This document shows, in pieces, positions 8,145-16,602 of a stretch of DNA of 64,000 bases (within the stretch, counting starts at the first letter, position 1; the number at the start of each line of letters is the position of its first letter). This DNA is from Desulfosudis sp034189195 (GTDB lineage: Bacteria > Desulfobacterota > Desulfobacteria > Desulfobacterales > Desulfosudaceae), in contig JAXHVI010000110.1 in NCBI GenBank assembly GCA_034189195.1, positions 1 to 64,000 of the forward strand, in the 5' to 3' direction. A program made the translations under genes and the position numbers. Below the pieces are notes generated by a model. It was not told the DNA's origin and made no database searches. It saw only the letters and a program-made list of their open reading frames with translations.

Positions 8145-8656
8145 GGTGCGACTCCTTGTTCTATAGGTTGAGGCCCTGCCGGCCGGACGGGCGAGGGGCC
8201 CATCTGCCGGATCCGCTCGGTAAATTCGGTGCAGATCTCGGCCCATCTGGGTCCCATGGCCGCGGACAGGTTGTACATTTCGATGCGGGCCGGGTCGATG
8301 CCCACCTGCACGATCAGTTTTTTCAGGTAATCGATCCGTTTTTTCGCGTTGGTATTTCCTTCCAGGAAATGGCATTGACCCTCCAGTCACCCGGCCACGA
8401 AAATACCGTCAAACCCCCTTTCCAAAGCCCGCAGCACGTAAAAATGGTCCAGCTTGCCGGTGCAGGGCAGGCGGATGATCTTAACGTTGGGCGGGTAGGA
8501 GAGCCGCATCACCCCTGCCAGGTCTGCCGCGGCAAAAGCGCAGTAGTGGCAGGCAATGGCCAGAACGTTGGGTTCCCAGCCGGCGGGTGTTTCCACAGGC
8601 CGCTCAATGGGCGGCGCGGGCTCCTGTTTGCCGGCTGCTGCTGCTGGTTTGCTCAT
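8141..8656 (-). CDS. mvhD: MvhD, selenocysteine-containing Hdr-associated electron transfer subunit
   Basis: A small 2Fe-2S protein that bridges a redox partner and HdrA. Read conventionally it stops at UGA (8387-8389), codon 90. In the same frame the MvhD family continues without interruption: residues after the UGA read LEGQCHFLEGNTNAKKR, then a segment with MGPRWAEIC, to a stop at 8141-8143. The context is FVAG-U-LEGQCHF, where cysteine-type homologues have GC. The 171-residue product has normal family length. The stop overlaps the metV start, as expected of a full-length gene in the operon. A hairpin suited to a bacterial SECIS lies 16 bases after the UGA. Sec-containing MvhD homologues (VhuD) are known in methanococci. 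Confidence 0.88.
8351..8380 (-). promoter_or_regulatory. Putative bacterial SECIS element in mvhD
   Basis: On the minus strand, 16 bases after the UGA, a 7-bp stem (ATTTCCT / AGGAAAT) closes a GGA loop. Lower GGT/ACC pairing lies outside a one-sided bulge. Distance and a G-rich apical loop agree with bacterial SECIS hairpins, which lie inside the coding region immediately after the Sec codon. The element was found by eye and no folding energy was computed. Confidence 0.6.
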
Positions 8657-8689
8657 CGAATGTCCTTTTCCAAAGCGGTTATTCCGGCT

Positions 8690-11600
8690 TCAGCTTATCG
8701 CGTCGATCATGGCGATAATCTGGTCATCCCTGAAGTTGTTGACCTGGAACGCCTTGGCCGGGCAGACCCCGGCGCAGATGCCGCAGCCCATGCACTTGAC
8801 CTCGTTGTGGCTGATGCGTCCTTCTTCGTCGATAAAAGGCGAGTCAAAGGGACAGACACGGAAACAGGCCAGGCAGGACATGCAGATGTCCCGGTTGTGT
8901 TTTGAGATGATACCTGAAACAGAGAGCCGGTCGTGGGAGAGCAGGACCCCGGCCCGGCCCGAGGCGGCCAGTGCCTGGCTGACGGTTTCGTCCAGGTTCT
9001 TGGGGGCGTGGGCCAGGCCGGCCACAAACAGTCCTTCGCTGGGAAAGTCCACGGGCCGCAGCTTGACATGGGCCTCAAGAAAATAGCCGTCCGGGTTGCA
9101 GGTCAATTTGTACCGTCTGCCCACCTCCTCGGTGGAGGGATGGGGCCGCAGGCCGGTGGACAGGGCCAGCACATCGGCTCTTACCGTGACCGGCCGGTTG
9201 GCCGGAAAATCAAAGGCGGTGACCGTCACCCGGTCGCCGTCGACGCGCACCTCGGGCTTGTTTTGCGGCTCAAACCGCACAAACAGCACGCCCAGGCTTC
9301 TGGCTTCCTGGTAATAATCCTCCCGCAGGCCGTAGGTGCGAATGTCCCGGTAGAAAATGGTGACCCCGGCTGTGGGGTATTTTTTCTTGATGGCAATGGC
9401 GTTTTTAATGGCGTCCTGGCAGCAGATACGGGAACAGTAGTTGAACGGTTCCTCCCTGGACCCCACGCACTGGATCATGGCAAAGGCGGCCGTCGGTGAA
9501 AAGGTCTCGGTCTCCAGCCGTTTTTCCAGTTCCCGCTGGGTCACAATGGCGCTGCTGTTGCCGTATTCATACTCAGTCGGTTCATATTCCACGCCGCCGG
9601 TGGTCACGATGATGGCGCCGTGGGAAATGGCGGCGCCATCGGAAAGGGTGGTGACAAAGTTGCCCACAAACCCGTCGGTTTTCTTGATGTCGGTACCGGT
9701 GTGGACGGTGATTTTCGGGTGCTGATCAACCTTTTGAATGCAGTCGGCCAGAAAGGTCTGAACGTCGCGGCCGTCCAGGGTGCGGTACACGTTTTTGACC
9801 AGCCCGCCCAGGGCCGCGGTCTTTTCAACGATATGCACCTCGTATCCCTGGTCTCCCAGGGCCAGGGCCGCGGTCATGCCGGCGATGCCGCCGCCGATGA
9901 TCATGGCCGCCGGCGTGACCGGCACCGAATCGGTGTGAATGGCCTCGAGCAGTTTGACCTTGGCCACCGTCATCTTGACGATGTCGATGGCCTTTTTCGT
10001 GGCCGGCTCATTCTGGCCCATGTGGCACCAGGAGCACTGCTCCCGAATGTCGGCCAGCTCAAACAGGTACTTGTTTAAGCCCGCGTCCCGAATGGTCTCC
10101 TGGAACAGGGACTGGTGGGTTCTTGGCGTACAGGAGGCCACCACCACGCGGTTGAGGTTGTGCTCCCGCACCATGGACTTGATCGTCTCCTGGCTGTCCT
10201 GGGAACAGGCGTACATCAGGTCATCGGCAAACACCACGTTGGGCAGGGTTTTTGCCGTTTCCACAACGGCGGGGATGTCCACGGTCTGGGAGATGTTGAT
10301 GCCGCAGTGGCAGACCAGCACGCCGATGCGGGCTTCGGCCCCGGTGGTGTCGGTTTCCGGAGGCAGGGCTTTTTCCGTGATCTCCGTGCCCCGGGCCTCG
10401 CCCAGCAGGGCCATGGCCTTTCCGGCCACGGCGCTGCCCTGGATGACGGTTTCCGGAATGTCCTTGGGCCCCTGAAAGGTGCCGGTGACAAACACCCCCG
10501 GCCGGGTGGTGTCCACCGGCGCAAAGGGCGTGGTGGCCGCAAACCCGTGGCCGTTGGATTCAATATTGAAGGTTTTCGCAAACGCAAGGGCGTCGGCGTG
10601 GGGCTCCAGGCCGATGGAGAGCACCACCATGTCAAAGGTCTCTTCCGTTATGGTACCGTCCATCTCCGCGTACCGCAGCACCAGGTTGCCGGTGTCCGCC
10701 TCTTCATGGACCGCCGACACCATGGCCCGGTGGTACCGCACCCCGTACTGGTTTTTGGCCCGGTCCACGTACTTGTCAAAGTCTTTTCCAAAGGCCCGCA
10801 TCTCCATGTAAAAGATGGTGGGCTGCACAGAGGCGTCGTGCTCCCTTGCGATCACGGCCTGCTTGGTGGCGTACATGCAGCAGACCGAAGAACACCAGGG
10901 GTTGCCGTGGTTGGTGTCCCGGGACCCCACGCACTGGATCCAGGCGATCTTGTGGGGGTGCTTCTTGTCGCCGGGCCGCAGGATCTGGCCGGAAAAGGGA
11001 CCCGAGGCCGACAGGATCCGTTCGAACTGGACCGAGGAGACCACGTTGGGCCACCGGCCAAAGCCCAGCTCCGGGTGGCGGGCCGCACTGTGACGGGCCA
11101 GGCCCGGCGACAGGATCACCGCGCCCACGGTAAGGGTGATCTCTTTTCCCGTGTCCTCAAAATTGATGGCCCCGGCGGTGCAGAACTTTTCGCAGGCCTT
11201 GCACCGGCCCCGCTGAAAATAGAGGCAGTTGTCGTAATCAATGACCCGGGTGTTGGGCACGGCCTGGGCCAGCAGGGAGTAGATGGCCTTGCGCGTGGTC
11301 AGGCCCTGCTCAAACTCGCTGGTCACCAGCTTGGGGCATTTTTTCTCGCAGATGCCGCAACCCGTGCACTTGTCCGGATCCACGTACCGGGGCAGCAGCT
11401 TCACGGTGGCGGTAAATCGGCCCGGTTCGCCGTCAATGGCCGTCACCTCGGCCAGGGTGTGAATCTCGATGTTGGGGTGGCGGCCGATCTCCACCATCTT
11501 GGGGGAGATCATGCACATGGAGCAGTCGCCGGTGGGAAAGGTCTTGTCCAGCATGACCATGGTGCCGCCCAGGGAGGAGTCCTTCTGCACCATGTGGACC

Positions 11601-11698
11601 TTGAACCCGCTGTCGGCAAGGTCTAAGGCCGCCTGCATGCCGCCGATACCGCCGCCGACGATCATCACCGAACCGGATGGCTTACTGTTCTGACTCAT
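8690..11698 (-). CDS. hdrA: HdrA-like protein with duplicated flavoprotein module
   Basis: A 1002-residue electron-bifurcating-type HdrA. An N-terminal FAD module (IVGGGIGG about 13-20, LDKTFPTGDCSMCMISPK about 50-67) contains clusters at Cys111/114/117/121 and Cys158/166/169/173. A second module starts near residue 475 (VLVCHCGINIS) and has its own FAD motif (MIIGGGIAGM), followed by two C-terminal ferredoxin motifs at Cys939/942/945/949 and Cys969/972/975/979. Ordinary HdrA has about 650 residues, so the N-terminal copy is an addition. The start overlaps the hdrB end by 17 bases and has an AAGGAG site. It is the probable hub to which HdrBC, MvhD and MetVF attach. Confidence 0.92.
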   Translation of the reverse strand: MSQNSKPSGSVMIVGGGIGGMQAALDLADSGFKVHMVQKDSSLGGTMVMLDKTFPTGDCSMCMISPKMVEIGRHPNIEIHTLAEVTAIDGEPGRFTATVKLLPRYVDPDKCTGCGICEKKCPKLVTSEFEQGLTTRKAIYSLLAQAVPNTRVIDYDNCLYFQRGRCKACEKFCTAGAINFEDTGKEITLTVGAVILSPGLARHSAARHPELGFGRWPNVVSSVQFERILSASGPFSGQILRPGDKKHPHKIAWIQCVGSRDTNHGNPWCSSVCCMYATKQAVIAREHDASVQPTIFYMEMRAFGKDFDKYVDRAKNQYGVRYHRAMVSAVHEEADTGNLVLRYAEMDGTITEETFDMVVLSIGLEPHADALAFAKTFNIESNGHGFAATTPFAPVDTTRPGVFVTGTFQGPKDIPETVIQGSAVAGKAMALLGEARGTEITEKALPPETDTTGAEARIGVLVCHCGINISQTVDIPAVVETAKTLPNVVFADDLMYACSQDSQETIKSMVREHNLNRVVVASCTPRTHQSLFQETIRDAGLNKYLFELADIREQCSWCHMGQNEPATKKAIDIVKMTVAKVKLLEAIHTDSVPVTPAAMIIGGGIAGMTAALALGDQGYEVHIVEKTAALGGLVKNVYRTLDGRDVQTFLADCIQKVDQHPKITVHTGTDIKKTDGFVGNFVTTLSDGAAISHGAIIVTTGGVEYEPTEYEYGNSSAIVTQRELEKRLETETFSPTAAFAMIQCVGSREEPFNYCSRICCQDAIKNAIAIKKKYPTAGVTIFYRDIRTYGLREDYYQEARSLGVLFVRFEPQNKPEVRVDGDRVTVTAFDFPANRPVTVRADVLALSTGLRPHPSTEEVGRRYKLTCNPDGYFLEAHVKLRPVDFPSEGLFVAGLAHAPKNLDETVSQALAASGRAGVLLSHDRLSVSGIISKHNRDICMSCLACFRVCPFDSPFIDEEGRISHNEVKCMGCGICAGVCPAKAFQVNNFRDDQIIAMIDAIS

Positions 11699-12569
11699 AG
11701 GGCTCCAGCTCCTTGAAAAGGTCCGTTCCGTTTATAAAATGCTTTTCGATCTCCAGCTTTTTTATGTCCAGGCCCATGGCCATGCCCACCACTTCCGTGA
11801 TGAAAAAAACCGGCAGCCGTTCGGAAATGTTGTGGGCCTGGCAGGCCGCCTCCTGGTAGGCGTCCAGGTTCATCTGGCACATGGGGCAGGTGGTGACCAG
11901 GCAGTTGGCGTTGCGGGCCAGGGCGTCTGAAAGGATTTTGGCCATCAGGGCGTGGGCCACCGCCGGATCGGTCACGGCGGCCGATGCCCCGCAGCAGCTG
12001 GTTTTGCGGTTCCAGTCAATGGGATGGACCCCAAGAGCCTCCAGAATCCGTTCCATGCCCTGGGGGTTTTCAATGTCGTCGGGCACGGGCACGGAAAAGG
12101 GGAACCGGGTCAGCATGCAGCCGTAGTAGCACACCGGCTTGAGAGCCTTGGGCTTGTATGCCAGCGTGCCGGCAAGGGCTCCGGAATCGTGAAGGGCCAG
12201 CAGCACCTCCAGGATGGAGGAGACCTTGACCGTCGCGTTGATGGGCTTTGCAAACCCGGCATTGAGCTGGTCCTTTAAGTCCGGATGGGCCTCCAGGTAG
12301 TGCTGAGACACCAGGGTCCGGGAGTAGCAGGCCGAGCAGGGAATGACCATCTCGCTCAAACCGGACCGGGCCGCGATGCCCAGGTTCCGCGCCGGCATGG
12401 CCATGGCCAGAAAGTCGTCGGTTTTTCCGGCCGACGTGGCGCCGCAGCAGTTCCAGTCTTCCAGCTCTTTAAGCTGTACCCCGAGCCTGTCGAAAACAAG
12501 CCGGGTCTGGTGATCATACAGCGCGGAAGACTGTTTCAGCGAGCATCCCGGGTAGTAGGCCAGTTCCAT
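11682..12569 (-). CDS. hdrB: HdrB-like subunit with two CCG domains
   Basis: A 295-residue heterodisulfide reductase B homologue. CCG domains bind noncubane 4Fe-4S clusters that act on disulfides in methanogens. The first domain includes YYPGCS (Cys9) and DWNCCGA (Cys41/42). The second includes CYYGCMLTR, TSCCGAS and CPMCQMN. Both canonical domains are intact, so noncubane cluster binding is expected, although the physiological disulfide or other substrate in a sulfate reducer is unknown. It lies 10 bases after hdrC and overlaps hdrA by 17 bases. An AGAGGG site precedes the ATG. Confidence 0.92.
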   Translation of the reverse strand: MELAYYPGCSLKQSSALYDHQTRLVFDRLGVQLKELEDWNCCGATSAGKTDDFLAMAMPARNLGIAARSGLSEMVIPCSACYSRTLVSQHYLEAHPDLKDQLNAGFAKPINATVKVSSILEVLLALHDSGALAGTLAYKPKALKPVCYYGCMLTRFPFSVPVPDDIENPQGMERILEALGVHPIDWNRKTSCCGASAAVTDPAVAHALMAKILSDALARNANCLVTTCPMCQMNLDAYQEAACQAHNISERLPVFFITEVVGMAMGLDIKKLEIEKHFINGTDLFKELEPYESEQ

Positions 12570-12579
12570 GGCAGCCCTC

Positions 12580-13191
12580 TTAAAATGTGGTGGTTTTCGT
12601 CTTTTTGGAAAGCCGCTTGATCTCTTTCCGTCCTTTTGCGGACAGGAAGCCGAAATGCATGCGGCCCAGCCGGAGCATGGCCACGGCCAGTTTCAACTGC
12701 CGGGTCACCTCGGCGACTACGGCGGCAAAGTCCATTTTCTTTATGTCGGCGGCGGTGTTTTTCATTTCGTAGACGGCCATGAACTCGGTTTCGTTGACCC
12801 GGCCCCACCGCACACCGGATTCGACAAAGGCGTCGTGAAAATGGACAACTCTGGGATGGGGGGATGCCAGGTGGGCCTCCTTGGCCATTTTCTTCAGGGT
12901 TTCGGTGATGCGGCCTGTCTGAATGCCGTTGGGGCACCGAATGCCGCAGGTGTAGCAGGAGACGCACTTCCAGATCAGTTCGTTGTTCAGCGCGGTCTGG
13001 CGGTCCCCGAGAAGAATGGCACGGATCAGACGGTCAGGAGTGAAAAAGTTCGTCTCGTCGCCAACCGAACAGGCCCCGGCGCAGCGTCGGCACTGGTAGC
13101 AGGCAAGCAGGTTTTGCCCGGAACGTTCCATGACTTCAGAAATCAGGGGGGATGCAACTTCCGGTGCTACCTCAATGGCGGATACCGTCAT
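12580..13191 (-). CDS. hdrC: HdrC-like iron-sulfur subunit
   Basis: A 203-residue, soluble HdrC homologue with two 4Fe-4S motifs: Cys31/34/37/41 (CYQCRRCAGAC) and Cys76/79/82/86 (CVSCYTCGIRC). It carries electrons between HdrA and HdrB. No membrane helices are visible, unlike the QmoC fusion. The ATG at 13191 is preceded by AAGGAG. It is the first gene of the minus-strand operon, with about 417 bases to the divergent acyltransferase gene where the operon promoter should lie. Confidence 0.92.
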   Translation of the reverse strand: MTVSAIEVAPEVASPLISEVMERSGQNLLACYQCRRCAGACSVGDETNFFTPDRLIRAILLGDRQTALNNELIWKCVSCYTCGIRCPNGIQTGRITETLKKMAKEAHLASPHPRVVHFHDAFVESGVRWGRVNETEFMAVYEMKNTAADIKKMDFAAVVAEVTRQLKLAVAMLRLGRMHFGFLSAKGRKEIKRLSKKTKTTTF

Positions 13192-13608
13192 GATGAGCTC
13201 CTTGGCTGTGTGGTGTGTGAAGGCGGGTGAACCGGGTCTCGGCGGGGTATTATGAAAAACAGGCCTTGGCCTGTGCTGTTTTATCCTGAGAACATCGTTT
13301 CACCTTTGGGCCGCCGTTCTATATTGATATTGATATATCGGGGCGGCGGATGTGTCAAGAATGATTTTACCCCTTATCAAAATCGGTAACGCTATCGGTA
13401 TCGGTAACGCTATCGAAATCAGAGCCGGAAAAATCAGAACCGGCAGATTTTTCGCGATTTTGTAAAATTTTTGTAAAACAGCCGAATCTGCTGTCCGATT
13501 TTCTGTCCATCATATATAAGAAACGGACCGACCGGCGGGCTTTTTTGCAAAGCACAGCGGGTCGATATCTCAGGCCCTGTGGGCTGTTCGGGCATTGAAA
13601 GGATTGAT
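13192..13608. other. Divergent intergenic region between hdrC and the acyltransferase
   Basis: No protein-like frame was seen. The segment near 13319-13340 is AT-rich and nearly self-complementary (ATATTGATATTGATATAT), a plausible promoter or operator zone for the hdr operon. A hexamer-repeat array occupies 13377-13418, followed by AT-rich sequence (TTTTGTAAAATTTTTGTAAA) near 13456-13478. No single promoter could be assigned with confidence. Confidence 0.4.
13377..13418. repeat. Hexamer-period intergenic repeat, copy 1
   Basis: Degenerate tandem hexamers, written as ATCGGT-AACGCT-ATCGGT-ATCGGT-AACGCT-ATCGAA. This is the reverse-complement orientation of the TNNCGA family seen at seven other sites in the window. 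It lies in the hdrC/acyltransferase gap. Confidence 0.75.
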
Positions 13609-14511
13609 ATGGCCGGCTCTGTTTTCGGCGTGGTGCGCGGGTCGCTCTCCATGCTGTGTTATGTGATCAATACCGTGTTCTGGTGTATTCCCCTCTACGC
13701 CATTGCCCTCATAAAGTTGATTGTGCCGGTTGCCTGGTTCCGCCGGGTCTGCAACCGTCTGCTGATAGCCGTCTCCTTTTCGTGGATTTTCTGCAACAAC
13801 ATAAACCAGAAAATTTTCAGCCGGACCCCGATCATCGCGACGGGCCTGGAGGGGCTGGACCAGAAGGGGTGGTACCTGGTGGTGAGCAATCACCAGAGCT
13901 GGGTGGATATTCTGGTGCTGCAGCGGGTTTTCTATCACAAAATTCCGTTTCTCAAATTTTTTCTGAAAAAAGAGCTGATCTGGGTGCCTGTCCTCGGTTT
14001 TGCCTGGTGGGCCCTGGATTTCCCCTTTATGAAGCGCTATTCCGGCGCCTTTCTTAAAAAATATCCCCACCTGAAGGGCAAGGACATCGAGATCACCAAA
14101 AGAGCGTGTGCAAAGTTTGCCACCATGCCGGTGTCGGTGATGAACTTTCTGGAAGGTACCCGGTTTACCACGGGCAAGCACGCCCGGCAGCAGTCTCCCT
14201 ACGCTCACCTGCTGCGGCCCAAGGCCGGGGGTATCGCCTTTGTTCTTGCCTCCATGGGGGGGGCGTTAAAAAGCATCGTCAACGTGACCATTGCCTATCC
14301 GCCCGGGGCCAACAGCTTCTGGGACTTTGTTTGCGGACGGATTTCACGGATACGGGTGCACGTGGAGACCATTCCCATCACCCCGGACCTGATCGGCGAC
14401 TATTTTGAAGACGATGCCTTTCGGAACCGTTTTCAGGTCTGGGTCAACGACCTGTGGGAGGCAAAGGAAAAGCAGATGCAGCAGCTCCACGGTGAGTATC
14501 CGCTCAACTGA
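13609..14511 (+). CDS. PlsC-family acyltransferase (YihG-like)
   Basis: A 300-residue membrane-associated lysophospholipid-type acyltransferase. Hydrophobic N-terminal helices (about 5-50) precede the catalytic NHxxxxD motif, seen as NHQSWVD near residue 94. The downstream acyl-acceptor block appears as NFLEGTRFT, corresponding to the family's F-x-EGTR motif. Length and the two N-terminal helices resemble YihG/LCLAT-type enzymes more than short PlsC. ATG 13609 is preferred over 13579 because GAAAGG lies just before it and the hydrophobic helix follows directly. It is a single gene followed by its own terminator. Exact acyl acceptor is unknown. Confidence 0.85.
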   Translation: MAGSVFGVVRGSLSMLCYVINTVFWCIPLYAIALIKLIVPVAWFRRVCNRLLIAVSFSWIFCNNINQKIFSRTPIIATGLEGLDQKGWYLVVSNHQSWVDILVLQRVFYHKIPFLKFFLKKELIWVPVLGFAWWALDFPFMKRYSGAFLKKYPHLKGKDIEITKRACAKFATMPVSVMNFLEGTRFTTGKHARQQSPYAHLLRPKAGGIAFVLASMGGALKSIVNVTIAYPPGANSFWDFVCGRISRIRVHVETIPITPDLIGDYFEDDAFRNRFQVWVNDLWEAKEKQMQQLHGEYPLN

Positions 14512-14549
14512 TCCGCCGGTGCAAGAGCGGATTCTGCCTTGACCATGTT

Positions 14550-14582
14550 ACGGCCGATTTTCCCACGTCGGCCGTTTTTTTT
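14550..14582 (+). terminator. Rho-independent terminator after the acyltransferase
   Basis: Stem ACGGCCGA / TCGGCCGT with a 10-base loop followed by eight T residues. It lies 39 bases after the acyltransferase stop. A second hairpin (CACCCGCT / AGCGGGTG, about 14626-14653) lies just beyond. Confidence 0.9.
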
Positions 14583-14754
14583 GATAACAATGCTGAACAG
14601 TTCCTTAAACTGTGCCATTGTCAGCCCACCCGCTTTTATGCTTTTCAGCGGGTGTGGTTTATGGTAGTCATAAAAGCGTTATTTTTTAATGGTATGTCGT
14701 TTCCGAAGGGCATCGAGAAGGACGCTTCGGACATGTTTTCAGACTTGCAGTCTA

Positions 14755-14845
14755 TCTTACTCTTGCTCTTAATCGTACTCAGAAAGAGCCGGCCGGGGCC
14801 GGAACGGTATAGGGATCAAGCGTAAGATTACGAGTAAGAGTAAGA
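14755..14845. repeat. CTTACT-type inverted repeat element, copy 1
   Basis: Left arm 14755-14780 is built from CTTACT/CTTGCT/CTTAAT-like hexamers. Right arm 14826-14845 is the reverse complement type (GAGTAAGAGTAAGA). The roughly 45-base centre contains a GGCCGGGGCC-like core. The element ends 22 bases before the surE start, so its hairpin would be in the surE leader. A second copy lies at 36519-36614. Confidence 0.7.
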
Positions 14846-14867
14846 ATTTAAAGGTAAAAAAATTATC

Positions 14868-15626
14868 ATGAATATCGTGTTAACCAATGACGACGGCATT
14901 GATGCCGAAGGGCTGCTGGCCCTTTACCGGGTTTTTTCCAAAGACCACCGGGTGGTGGTTGTGGCACCGGAGGCGGAACGCAGCGCCGTGGGCCACGGCA
15001 TCAGCCTGCACCAGCCCCTGCGGGTCAACCAGCGGCGCCATCCTGCCGGAGGCGAATGGTATGCGGTGTCCGGCACGCCGGCGGACTGCGTCAAGCTGGG
15101 CATTCTGGCCCTGCTTGACCCTAAGCCCGACCTGGTCATTTCCGGCATCAACGCGGGGCTGAACCACGGGGCCTACATGCACTATTCCGGCACCGTTGCC
15201 GCGGCCCGGGAGGCGTGCGTGTACGGTGTGCCGTCCATGGCGGTTTCCATGGACGGTTATCCGCCGGCCCATTTTGATGAGGGCGCTGCTCTGACGCAAA
15301 CCCTGGTGGAACGCCTTACCGAAATGGAGATGCCGGCCAATACCTTCTTAAACGTGAATATGCCCGACCTGCCGAGAGAACGGATTACCGGTATCTGCTT
15401 CTGCAGCCAGGACGTGCTGCCTCCGGGCGACCGCGTGGACATGCGCAACGACCCCCGGGGCCTGGCCTATTACTGGTATGCCTATGACAACACCCACAGC
15501 GACGGCACCGGGGATACCGACCGGGCCATGCTGCGCAACGGCACGGTTTCCATCACCCCGGTCACCTGTGACGGCACCCATTACGGGGTTCTGGAACGGC
15601 TGAAACAGTTTCGCCTGGACCTGTGA
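14868..15626 (+). CDS. surE: 5'-nucleotidase SurE
   Basis: Metal-dependent 5'(3')-nucleotidase/stationary-phase survival protein that dephosphorylates nucleoside monophosphates in the cytoplasm. The 252-residue length is typical. The N-terminal metal-binding TNDDGIDAEG motif (about 5-14), the SGINAGLNHG loop (about 100) and YSGTVAAAREA block are all intact. It is the first gene of a probable run surE - OB/HD nuclease - tmk, with a 13-base gap to the next gene. The CTTACT inverted element sits in its 5' leader. Confidence 0.95.
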   Translation: MNIVLTNDDGIDAEGLLALYRVFSKDHRVVVVAPEAERSAVGHGISLHQPLRVNQRRHPAGGEWYAVSGTPADCVKLGILALLDPKPDLVISGINAGLNHGAYMHYSGTVAAAREACVYGVPSMAVSMDGYPPAHFDEGAALTQTLVERLTEMEMPANTFLNVNMPDLPRERITGICFCSQDVLPPGDRVDMRNDPRGLAYYWYAYDNTHSDGTGDTDRAMLRNGTVSITPVTCDGTHYGVLERLKQFRLDL

Positions 15627-15639
15627 ACAGGAAGGGACG

Positions 15640-16602
15640 ATGAAGCGTCTGTTTGTTGAAAATCTTCGACCCGGCGACACCGTGGACGATCTGTTTCTGC
15701 TCTCGTCCAAGACCCTGGCCCGAAAGAAAGACGGCAACCCGTTTTTGCGGGTGGTGCTGTCCGACAAGACCGGCACCATTGACGCGGTGTTGTGGGACAA
15801 CGTGGAATCCGCCGACGCCGCCGTGGCCGAGAGTATGTTTGTGCGGGCCGCGGGAAATGTTTCCGCCTACAAGGGAACGCCGCAGCTGACCCTGACCGGC
15901 CTCGGTCCCTGCGATCCCGGGCAGGTGGATGCCGCTGATTTTCTGCCGGTCACCGCCGGCGACGTCAACGCCATGTTCCGGCGCCTGCTGGCCATGACCC
16001 GGGCCATGACCAGCCCGGACCTCAAGCAGCTTCTGGAACGGTTCTGGGATGATGACGATTTTGTGGAAAACCGTTTCAAGCGGGCCCCGGCGGCCAAGCT
16101 GATGCACCACGCCTACCTGGGCGGGCTGCTGGAACACACCGTGGCCGTGGCCGAACTGGCCCTGGCGGTGGCCGACCGGTACGGCGATCGGCTGGACAGA
16201 GACATGCTGCTGGCCGGCGCCATTCTGCACGATATCGGCAAGACCCGGGAGTTTGTCTACGACGTGGTCATCGACTATTCCGACGAGGGGCGGCTGCTCA
16301 ACCACATGGTGCTGGGCATCATGATGGTGGAGGAGAGAATCGCCCAGGTGGAGAACTTCTCCCCGGAGCGGGCCAACCTTGTCAAGCACCTGGTGGCCAG
16401 CCATCACGGCACCCGGGAGTTCGGCGCGGTGGAACCGCCCAAGACACTGGAGGCCCTGGTGCTGAACCATATCGACGAGGTGGACTCCAAGGTGGTGGGT
16501 ATCGGCGCCTTCATGGACAGCCAGGACCCCCGCCAGAAGTGGACCGCCTACCATCGCCCCATGGAGCGCTATTTTTACATGGGTAACGGGAAAGAATCTT
16601 AG
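15640..16602 (+). CDS. OB-fold/HD-domain 3'-5' exoribonuclease-like protein (YhaM family)
   Basis: A 320-residue protein. Residues about 15-95 form an OB-type nucleic-acid binding domain. Residues about 150-285 form an HD phosphohydrolase domain with HHAYLGGLLEHT and the hallmark ILHDIGKTREF, then SHHGTREFGAVEPP. This architecture matches YhaM-type 3'-5' exoribonucleases, though nuclease activity is inferred from family. It lies 13 bases after surE, and its TAG stop shares one base with the GTG start of tmk. Confidence 0.88.
   Translation: MKRLFVENLRPGDTVDDLFLLSSKTLARKKDGNPFLRVVLSDKTGTIDAVLWDNVESADAAVAESMFVRAAGNVSAYKGTPQLTLTGLGPCDPGQVDAADFLPVTAGDVNAMFRRLLAMTRAMTSPDLKQLLERFWDDDDFVENRFKRAPAAKLMHHAYLGGLLEHTVAVAELALAVADRYGDRLDRDMLLAGAILHDIGKTREFVYDVVIDYSDEGRLLNHMVLGIMMVEERIAQVENFSPERANLVKHLVASHHGTREFGAVEPPKTLEALVLNHIDEVDSKVVGIGAFMDSQDPRQKWTAYHRPMERYFYMGNGKES

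Noticed and set aside
8387..8389. Apparent nonsense mutation in mvhD making it a pseudogene
   Set aside because: The frame continues with conserved family sequence to a normal end that overlaps the next start, and a SECIS-like hairpin follows. Recoding is a better explanation than decay.
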